NCBI GenBank assembly: GCA_024640745.1 | Contig: JAHEEL010000148.1 | Span: forward strand, 1 to 5,786 | From: Actinomycetes bacterium | GTDB lineage: Bacteria > Actinomycetota > Acidimicrobiia > Spongiisociales > UBA5794 | Direction: 5' to 3' | Length of the DNA stretch: 5,786 nucleotides | Part shown: positions 1 through 5,786 of the stretch, one piece after another | Layout of the letters: each line of letters opens with the position of its first letter | Position numbering within the stretch: position 1 is the first letter of the stretch | Translations under genes and position numbers: made by a program | The notes under the pieces: generated by a model | Databases searched by the model: none | The model's input: the letters and a program-made list of their open reading frames with translations, nothing else | Told to the model about the DNA's origin: nothing

Positions 1-633
1 GGCGCGTACCGCGACGACGCCGAGACCCCGGTGCTCGACCTCACCGGCAAACGCGTGGTCGTGTTCGGGGGAGGCAACACGGCGATGGACAGTGCGAGGA
101 CGCCACTCCGTCTCGGAGCCGAGGAGGTTCGTGTGGCTTACCGACGAACCGAGGCCGAGATGCCGGCTCGCGCGGAGGAGATCCATCACGCGAAGGAGGA
201 GGGCATCGTCTTCGACTTCCTCGTCTCGCCGATCGAGCTGCTCGGCAACGAGGACGGTTGGCTCACCGGGGTGCGCCTGCAGCGCATGGAGCTCGGCGAG
301 CCCGACGAGTCGGGTCGCCGGCGGCCGGTGCCGATCGAAGGCGACATCTTCGACCTGCCGGCCGATGTCGCAATCGTGGCGATCGGAAACGCCCCGAATC
401 CGCTGCTCCCGGCAACTGAGCCACATCTCGAGCAAACCCGTTGGGGCACGCTGGCGGTCGACGAGACAACCGGGCGAACCACCATGCCCGGGGTATTCGC
501 CGGCGGCGATATCGTCACCGGCGGCGCAACGGTCATCCTCGCGATGGGCGCCGGACGGATCGCCGCGGCGTCGATCGAACGGTACCTCGAGACCGGCATA
601 TGGGATGAGGAACCGGCGACCGTGTCGGCGTAG
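1..633 (+). CDS. gltA: NADPH-dependent glutamate synthase small subunit-type flavoprotein (GltA/NfnB family), 5'-truncated by window edge
   Basis: The reading frame is open from the first base, so the gene begins outside the window. About 210 C-terminal residues are visible, roughly the last 45% of a family member of about 460-480 aa. Near visible residues 16-50 lies the second Rossmann fold for NADPH, with GGGNTAMD followed by ART and the basic pair in VAYRR, which typically contacts the NADPH 2'-phosphate. Then come MPARAEEIHHAKEEG, MELGEPDESGRRRP and the FAD-contacting end segment GVFAGGDIVTGGATVILAMGAG (residues 164-185, positions about 490-555). These match the homotetrameric GltA / NADH-dependent ferredoxin:NADP oxidoreductase large subunit (NfnB) type better than E. 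coli-type GltD. The family moves electrons from NAD(P)H through FAD, for glutamate synthesis from glutamine and 2-oxoglutarate or for ferredoxin. Which role applies depends on the missing N-terminus and upstream genes. The gene is convergent with the cytochrome gene. Confidence 0.9.
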   Translation, partial: GAYRDDAETPVLDLTGKRVVVFGGGNTAMDSARTPLRLGAEEVRVAYRRTEAEMPARAEEIHHAKEEGIVFDFLVSPIELLGNEDGWLTGVRLQRMELGEPDESGRRRPVPIEGDIFDLPADVAIVAIGNAPNPLLPATEPHLEQTRWGTLAVDETTGRTTMPGVFAGGDIVTGGATVILAMGAGRIAAASIERYLETGIWDEEPATVSA

Positions 634-659
634 GATCGGCCCGACGGCAGGGTCGATCC
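633..659. terminator. Hairpin terminator between convergent gltA and cytochrome genes
   Basis: The arms GGATCGGCCC (633-642) and GGGTCGATCC (650-659) pair over 10 bp with one G-U wobble, closing a 7-nt loop (GACGGCA). The hairpin begins at the last base of the gltA stop codon and fills almost the whole 27-bp gap before the cytochrome stop at 661. Its position suggests it ends transcription from both sides. On the minus strand the wobble becomes an A-C mismatch, so the structure is slightly weaker in that direction. There is no T-tract on either strand, so it is not a classical intrinsic terminator; many high-GC actinobacterial terminators lack one. The structure is seen in the sequence; its function is inferred. 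Confidence 0.6.
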
Positions 660-660
660 G

Positions 661-1110
661 CTACTGCAGCGCCTTGAGAAACTCGACGATGTCGCTGAGC
701 TGCTCGTCGGTGAGGCGAGGGTTGCCACCGTAGGCGGGCATGGCCACCCCGCTCTCGTTGTCCGGTGCGTCGGCCGGCCGGCCCTCTTTGATGAACGCGA
801 CAAGCTGGGCCTCCGTGTGATCCCGGATGAAGGAATCGTCGTGGAAGGAAGGGCCGAGGCCGCCGACACCCTCGAAGTCCTGTCCGTGGCACGCGGAACA
901 GAACTGACTGGCAAGCTCCTTGCCGGCGGCCGCCTCCGCCGAGAGGTCACCCCCGTCGTCCGGCGTTCTCGGCGGGCTCTCCGTGCCACCGCATCCCGAT
1001 GCGACGATGGCCGCAACGAGGAGCAACAGGAGCGCCAGAGAACCCAGCGGGCGGTGGCGAGTCCTCATCAAGCGATTGGTTCGCAGCATCTTCGAATCCT
1101 CTCGATTCAT
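661..1110 (-). CDS. Lipoprotein c-type cytochrome (monoheme, class I-like)
   Basis: A 149-aa exported electron carrier. Residues 1-22 are a basic n-region, 23-39 a hydrophobic core rich in Leu/Val/Ala, and Cys40 follows ASG in a lipobox, so the mature protein is probably lipid-anchored outside the membrane. An acidic, Pro/Gly-rich linker precedes the single heme c motif CSACH (Cys71, Cys74, His75). Met124 in VAMPAYGG is the likely distal ligand, and the C-terminal helix LTDEQLSDIVEFLKAL is typical of small class I cytochromes. The start is uncertain. ATG 1110 lies exactly 7 nt after TAACGT, as at the neighbouring genes, suggesting leaderless translation. ATG 1089 (142 aa) has an upstream GAGAGGA as a Shine-Dalgarno and gives a cleaner signal peptide without acidic residues. 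Electron partners are not shown here. It lies 47 bp downstream of the LLM oxidoreductase gene on the same strand. Confidence 0.87.
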   Translation of the reverse strand: MNREDSKMLRTNRLMRTRHRPLGSLALLLLLVAAIVASGCGGTESPPRTPDDGGDLSAEAAAGKELASQFCSACHGQDFEGVGGLGPSFHDDSFIRDHTEAQLVAFIKEGRPADAPDNESGVAMPAYGGNPRLTDEQLSDIVEFLKALQ

Positions 1111-1117
1111 CGACGGA

Positions 1118-1123
1118 ACGTTA
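1118..1123 (-). promoter_or_regulatory. Putative -10 box (TAACGT) of the cytochrome gene
   Basis: On the minus strand TAACGT is followed by 7 nt (TCCGTCG) and then ATG at 1110. The same hexamer form and spacing occur at three other genes here. It sits in the gap after the LLM gene, so the cytochrome may be transcribed on its own rather than only by readthrough. No clear -35 element is visible. Confidence 0.45.
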
Positions 1124-1157
1124 CCGGCGATCCAATGCAGTGATGCGCGGTCTCCGG

Positions 1158-2141
1158 TCAGTTCAACGCGGGGGCGACGCGGCTCGCGAACAGCTCGAGG
1201 CCGGACGTGTCGTAGGCCGCCTCTGGGAAATAGGCGATCGCATAGGACATGCCGGCGGCAACCCATGGACGGAGTTGGTCGACCACCTGCTCGGGAGTGC
1301 CGATCAGGCCGACCTTGTGCGCGTTCGCCCGCGCCGCCTCGGCCTTCTCGGCCCCGGCCAGGGCCTCGATTCGCGCGACGTACTCGTCGACCTTCGTAGC
1401 CGCGTCCGCCTCAGTCTCGCCGATGATGACGGTGTAGTTGGACGAGCGGACGATCTCGTCAAAGGGCCGACCGATCGCTGCCATATGTCCTGCCAGGACC
1501 TTGCTCTTGTGAATGAACGCGTCGAGCTGCATTGCGTAGTTGGTGTAGTCGGCATACCGGGCGGCAACTCGAAGCGTGAGCTGCTCTCCCCCGCCCGCGA
1601 CCCATATCGGAATCGGTTCCTGGATCGGCTTGGGGCGACTGATCGCTCCCGCGAGCTGGTAGTAGCGCCCTTCGTAGTGGACTTCGTCCTCGGTCCACAT
1701 CCTCCGCATGATCTCCACACCTTCGCCGAGCTGCCCGATTCGCACCGAGGCCTTCGGGAACGGGTAGCCGTAGCCGAGGTACTCGCCTTCATACCAGCCG
1801 GCGCCGATGCCCATGTCGACCCGTCCGTTCGAGATGACGTCGATGTCGGCCGCTACCTTGGCCAGGTAGGCCGGGTTCCGGTACGAGTTCGATGTGCACA
1901 TCTGGCCGAGACGCACCGTTTCCGTCGACGAGGCGAGTGCAGCCATCAGCGTCCACGCCTCGTAGCTCGACTCCTGTGTGGGGATCGGGACCGTGTGGAA
2001 ATGGTCGTAGACCCACAAAGACTCGTAGCCGAGGGACTCGATCGTCCTGGCGACGCCGAGCATGGTCGGCCATTGCTCGGACCGGTCGATCCCGACGAGG
2101 TCGAGACGCCAGCCCTGGGGGATGAAGGCTCCATAGCGCAT
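1158..2141 (-). CDS. LLM class F420-dependent oxidoreductase (Rv1855c-like subgroup)
   Basis: A 327-aa cytoplasmic TIM-barrel flavin/F420 oxidoreductase of the luciferase-like monooxygenase family. Visible landmarks are MRYGAFIPQGWRLDLVGID at the N-terminus, SLWVYDHFHTVPIPT (41-55), VRLGQMCTSNSYRNPAYLAK (76-95), the conserved SNGRVDMGIGAGWYEGE (104-120), IPIWVAGGGE (177-186) and the C-terminal YAIAYFPEAAYDTSGLELF. From memory this pattern matches the actinobacterial group that includes mycobacterial Rv1855c, for which F420 is the predicted cofactor; the substrate is unknown. The frame stays open to 2231, but I chose ATG 2141 because family members begin at this MRYGxFIPQG block and because TACCGT lies exactly 7 nt upstream. 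ATG 2147 is an alternative. There is no Shine-Dalgarno. The gene is divergent from the methyltransferase gene and followed by the cytochrome gene. Confidence 0.9.
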   Translation of the reverse strand: MRYGAFIPQGWRLDLVGIDRSEQWPTMLGVARTIESLGYESLWVYDHFHTVPIPTQESSYEAWTLMAALASSTETVRLGQMCTSNSYRNPAYLAKVAADIDVISNGRVDMGIGAGWYEGEYLGYGYPFPKASVRIGQLGEGVEIMRRMWTEDEVHYEGRYYQLAGAISRPKPIQEPIPIWVAGGGEQLTLRVAARYADYTNYAMQLDAFIHKSKVLAGHMAAIGRPFDEIVRSSNYTVIIGETEADAATKVDEYVARIEALAGAEKAEAARANAHKVGLIGTPEQVVDQLRPWVAAGMSYAIAYFPEAAYDTSGLELFASRVAPALN

Positions 2142-2148
2142 GGGCATC

Positions 2149-2154
2149 ACGGTA
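2149..2154 (-). promoter_or_regulatory. Putative -10 box (TACCGT) for a leaderless LLM oxidoreductase transcript
   Basis: On the minus strand TACCGT is followed by GATGCCC and then ATG at 2141, the start favoured by family homology. A 7-nt spacer puts the expected transcription start at or next to the A of ATG. No Shine-Dalgarno and no convincing -35 element are visible. It lies in a 76-bp divergent region shared with the methyltransferase gene. Confidence 0.5.
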
Positions 2155-2204
2155 GACCTAGGCGCGCTGCCACCGGCCGCCCGGCTTCGGTCCGCGCTCA
2201 TGAG

Positions 2205-2210
2205 TAGCGT
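2205..2210 (+). promoter_or_regulatory. Putative -10 box (TAGCGT) for a leaderless methyltransferase transcript
   Basis: TAGCGT is followed by TGCGCCG and then ATG at 2218. This spacing equals that of the LLM, typA and cytochrome genes and supports 2218 over the upstream in-frame ATGs at 2200 and 2140. The ATG at 2200 lies upstream of the box and has no Shine-Dalgarno. Confidence 0.5.
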
Positions 2211-2217
2211 TGCGCCG

Positions 2218-2979
2218 ATGACGAGCGACATCCCGGACTACGTGTCGGCCAATCGAAGGGAATGGGACAGGCAGGCCGACTGGTATGCATCCGCCGGTGA
2301 ACGCAACTGGTCGTCGGAGCCGGTGTGGGGACTGTGGGGGATCCCAGAGCGGGACGTTGGTTTCCTGCCCGACGTCGCCGGACGAGACGTGCTGGAAGAT
2401 GGCTGTGGCACGGGATATGTGTCGGCCTGGGTGGCCCGTCGCGGAGGGCGACCGGTCGGCCTCGACAATTCGCCGGCTCAGCTCGCCACGGCCCGGCGGC
2501 TCCAGGACGAGCACGATTTGCGCTTTCCGCTGATTCACGGCATCGCCGAGCAGCTGCCGTTCCGAGACGGGTCGTTCGACGTCGTGATCTCTGAGTACGG
2601 CGCGGCCATCTGGTCGGATCCCTATCGCTGGATCCCTGAGGCCGCCCGGGTGCTGCGGCCGGGCGGCGACATCGTCTTCCTCGGGAATTCCTCGCTCCTG
2701 ATGCTCTGTGTCGACGACGACGAGGAGCTTCCGGCCGGCCCGACGCTGCACCGCGACTGGTTCGGCATGCACCGCTTCGAGTGGCCCGACTACGACGGCA
2801 TTGAGTTCCACCTCGGCCACGGCGATTGGATTCGACTGCTCCGCGCCAACGGCTTCGAGATCCTGGACCTCATCGAGCTACGGCCGCCAGAGGGAGCGAA
2901 GACCGACTACCCCTTCGTCACGACCGAATGGGCAAGGCGGTGGCCGGCCGAAGAGGCGTGGAGGGCTCGAAAGCTCTGA
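2218..2979 (+). CDS. Class I SAM-dependent methyltransferase
   Basis: A 253-aa soluble Rossmann-fold methyltransferase (Methyltransf_11-like). Motif I is [10 protein letters not shown], with the glycine-rich SAM loop at residues 61-66. The acidic residue ending strand 2 is Asp83 in [26 protein letters not shown] (about 110-128) carries the adenine-side and motif IV region, and [10 protein letters not shown] (about 141-150) is the usual helix and turn before strand 5. The N-terminus [17 protein letters not shown] resembles the substrate-lid helix of small-molecule methyltransferases, and the C-terminal part ([15 protein letters not shown]) is the normal end of the fold. The substrate cannot be deduced: nothing nearby defines a pathway. 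The longest frame starts at 2140, but the extra N-terminal residues look untranslated (low-complexity, overlapping the divergent promoter), and TAGCGT sits 7 nt before ATG 2218. There is no Shine-Dalgarno. Confidence 0.87.
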   Translation: MTSDIPDYVSANRREWDRQADWYASAGERNWSSEPVWGLWGIPERDVGFLPDVAGRDVLEDGCGTGYVSAWVARRGGRPVGLDNSPAQLATARRLQDEHDLRFPLIHGIAEQLPFRDGSFDVVISEYGAAIWSDPYRWIPEAARVLRPGGDIVFLGNSSLLMLCVDDDEELPAGPTLHRDWFGMHRFEWPDYDGIEFHLGHGDWIRLLRANGFEILDLIELRPPEGAKTDYPFVTTEWARRWPAEEAWRARKL

Positions 2980-2986
2980 ACCGCGC

Positions 2987-2997
2987 AACCCAGGGTT
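2987..2997. repeat. Small palindrome AACCCAGGGTT after the methyltransferase gene
   Basis: A perfect 11-bp inverted repeat with a central A, starting 8 bp after the methyltransferase stop. Its core ACCCAGGGT is the exact reverse complement of ACCCTGGGT at 3079-3087 before typA. It could be half of an operator pair or part of a weak terminator; it may also be chance. Confidence 0.35.
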
Positions 2998-3014
2998 TGC
3001 CAGATGAGACCATA

Positions 3015-3027
3015 GATCGAATCGATC
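3015..3027. repeat. 13-bp palindrome GATCGA-A-TCGATC in the typA upstream region
   Basis: Perfect 6-bp arms around a single central A, about 90 bp upstream of the typA start. This is a plausible dimeric-regulator site by shape only. GATC/CGATCG-rich words are common in this sequence, so the significance is low. Confidence 0.3.
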
Positions 3028-3078
3028 GCGACAGCCCTGGCGCCCTGTCGACCCACGACGTCTTCTGAGGCGATGCCC

Positions 3079-3087
3079 ACCCTGGGT
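3079..3087. promoter_or_regulatory. Possible operator palindrome ACCCTGGGT at the typA -35 position
   Basis: A perfect 9-bp palindrome with a central T. It ends 16 bp before the putative typA -10 box, where a -35 element would lie, and no recognisable -35 is present there. Its reverse-complement copy is at 2988-2996, 91 bp away centre to centre. The position suggests a binding site controlling typA, but no regulator is known from this window. Confidence 0.3.
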
Positions 3088-3103
3088 ACGTGGATTCCGT
3101 GCA

Positions 3104-3109
3104 TAGCAT
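3104..3109 (+). promoter_or_regulatory. typA: Putative -10 box (TAGCAT) for a leaderless typA transcript
   Basis: TAGCAT is followed by CCGCGCC and then ATG at 3117, which matches the conserved TypA N-terminus. The 7-nt spacer is the same as at the LLM, methyltransferase and cytochrome genes. No Shine-Dalgarno precedes the ATG, so the mRNA probably starts at the initiation codon. Confidence 0.5.
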
Positions 3110-3116
3110 CCGCGCC

Positions 3117-4940
<1,824 letters not shown>

Positions 4941-4986
4941 ACCCTTCACCGGCTTCCAGCTCGAATGTGAGCCGCCGAGTGGCGCC

Positions 4987-4992
4987 TATCGT
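4987..4992 (+). promoter_or_regulatory. Putative -10 box (TATCGT) of azlCD
   Basis: TATCGT fits the TAnCGT form found at neighbouring genes, but 11 nt rather than 7 separate it from the azlC ATG at 5004. The transcript would then carry a leader of about 4 nt. It lies in the 63-bp gap after typA, and no Shine-Dalgarno is visible, so azlCD may be promoted independently of typA. No clear terminator hairpin separates the two genes. Confidence 0.35.
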
Positions 4993-5003
4993 CGACGGTT
5001 CCC

Positions 5004-5702
5004 ATGGAGCACCACGCGTCGATTCGCAGATCAGCGTTTGCCGACGGCGCTCGCGCGTTCGCTCCGCTCATCATCGCGGTGATTCCGTTTGGGCTGGTAT
5101 TCGGCATCGTTGCCGCCGGTTCGGAGATCGGTCCGTGGCTCGGCGGGGCGACCTCGTTCATCATCTTCGCCGGCGCCGCCCAGCTCGCCACGCTCCAGCT
5201 GTTGGACGCCGGCGCTGCCGGGGCCGTGGTCGTCGCGACGGCGCTCACCATCAACGCCCGCCATCTCATGTACAGCGCAGCGCTTGCCCCCGCCTTCCGT
5301 GAGTTCCCAAGAGTCGCGCGCCTCGTACTCCCCTATCTGCTCACCGATCAGGCGTTTGCGATCTCGATCGTCCGGTTCGGACAGGTTGACGATCCCACCT
5401 ACCGCCGCTGGTACTTCACCGGCGCCGGTCTCGGCCTCTGGGTGACCTGGCAGATCTTCACGATCGCCGGGATCGTTCTCGGCGCTCAGGTGCCGGCCTC
5501 ATGGTCTCTCGACTTCGCCATCCCACTGATGTTCGTGATCCTCCTGGTGCCGACGCTCAAGGGCCGACCCGAGATCATCGCCGCCGTCGTCGGCAGCGGG
5601 ATTGCCGTAGCCGCTGCCGGTGCTCCGTACGGGCTGGGCCTGATGATCGGGGCGCTCAGCGGTGTTATCGCCGGGGTCGTGGCGCAACGGCTCATGACAT
5701 GA
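5004..5702 (+). CDS. azlC: AzlC-family branched-chain amino acid export permease, large subunit
   Basis: A 232-aa polytopic inner-membrane protein with about seven or eight hydrophobic segments (roughly 19-39, 48-67, 70-84, 104-122, 140-160, 168-184, 190-206 and 209-227). Family signatures are AFAPLIIAVIPFGLVFG near the N-terminus, FAGAAQLA (55-62), INARHLMYSAALAP (83-96) and LTDQAFAIS (113-121). AzlC pairs with small AzlD to export branched-chain amino acids; in Bacillus, azlCD overexpression gives 4-azaleucine resistance, and the homologous pair BrnFE/YgaZH exports Val, Ile, Leu and Met. The exact substrate here is inferred from the family. The start at ATG 5004 gives the usual short cytoplasmic N-terminus; there is no Shine-Dalgarno. 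The stop overlaps the azlD start by 4 bp (ATGA), implying translational coupling. Confidence 0.93.
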   Translation: MEHHASIRRSAFADGARAFAPLIIAVIPFGLVFGIVAAGSEIGPWLGGATSFIIFAGAAQLATLQLLDAGAAGAVVVATALTINARHLMYSAALAPAFREFPRVARLVLPYLLTDQAFAISIVRFGQVDDPTYRRWYFTGAGLGLWVTWQIFTIAGIVLGAQVPASWSLDFAIPLMFVILLVPTLKGRPEIIAAVVGSGIAVAAAGAPYGLGLMIGALSGVIAGVVAQRLMT

Positions 5703-5786
5703 CCAACGTCGCGATCATTCTCGCCATCGGCGTCGGGACCTACCTCATCCGGCTCTCGTTCATCGGCATCATCGGCGATCGGCCGA
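5699..5786 (+). CDS. azlD: AzlD-family branched-chain amino acid transporter small subunit, 3'-truncated by window edge
   Basis: The frame opens at ATG 5699, inside the ATGA overlap with the azlC stop, and stays open to the right edge. The 29 visible residues begin MTNVAIILAIGVGTYLIRLS and continue FIGIIGDRP. A hydrophobic first membrane helix followed by the TYLIRLSF block is typical of AzlD, a roughly 100-aa membrane partner of AzlC. The adjacent azlC and the 4-bp overlap support the call strongly, although most of the protein lies outside the window. Confidence 0.88.
   Translation, partial: MTNVAIILAIGVGTYLIRLSFIGIIGDRP

Noticed and set aside
186..1016. Minus-strand open frame (276 codons) across gltA and the cytochrome gene
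   Set aside because: Ser/Arg/Pro-rich translation typical of out-of-frame GC-rich DNA; it overlaps two real genes in other frames.
999..2207. Plus-strand open frame (402 codons) covering the LLM oxidoreductase and the cytochrome 5' end
   Set aside because: Antisense shadow: no family resemblance in the translation, and it runs across two well-supported minus-strand genes.
2140..2217. N-terminal extension of the methyltransferase to ATG 2140 or 2200
   Set aside because: It overlaps the divergent LLM promoter and start, has no ribosome binding site, and lies upstream of the -10 box that fits ATG 2218.
2142..2231. N-terminal extension of the LLM oxidoreductase to 2231
   Set aside because: The extra residues precede the conserved MRYGAFIPQG family start and would run through the methyltransferase promoter.
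4941..5003. Possible terminator between typA and azlC
   Set aside because: Only a 4-bp GCTC/GAGC stem is visible; too weak to call.

Overview
This 5.8 kb window looks like a chromosomal housekeeping segment from a high-GC actinobacterium. The evidence is the strongly GC-biased codon use, an LLM-class F420-type oxidoreductase resembling the mycobacterial Rv1855c group, and apparently leaderless genes preceded by a TAnnnT -10 box. An Acidimicrobiia-like lineage would fit, but that is inference because no rRNA or other phylogenetic marker gene is present. I see no mobile element, CRISPR array, tRNA or rRNA.

Layout: (1) 1-633 +, the C-terminal part of a GltA/NfnB-type NADPH-dependent glutamate synthase flavoprotein, cut by the left edge. 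(2) 633-659, a strong hairpin in the short gap between two convergent genes. (3) 661-1110 -, a small lipoprotein c-type cytochrome. (4) 1158-2141 -, an LLM-class F420-dependent oxidoreductase, upstream of the cytochrome on the same strand. (5) A 76-bp divergent promoter region. (6) 2218-2979 +, a class I SAM-dependent methyltransferase. (7) A 137-bp intergenic region with several small palindromes. (8) 3117-4940 +, the ribosome-associated GTPase TypA/BipA, complete. (9) 5004-5702 +, AzlC, and 5699 to the right edge, the start of AzlD. The last two overlap by 4 bp and form a branched-chain amino acid exporter. No gap between genes exceeds 137 bp.

The genes do not form one pathway. They appear to be several short, independently promoted units: gltA, the LLM oxidoreductase with or without the cytochrome, the methyltransferase, typA, and azlCD. 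The most notable signal is regulatory. LLM, methyltransferase, typA and the cytochrome each have a hexamer of form TAnCGT (TAGCAT for typA) exactly 7 nt before an ATG, and azlC has TATCGT 11 nt before its ATG. Four of the five chosen starts have no Shine-Dalgarno sequence. This points to leaderless transcription and settles several start codons. I do not see a convincing new multi-gene system here.
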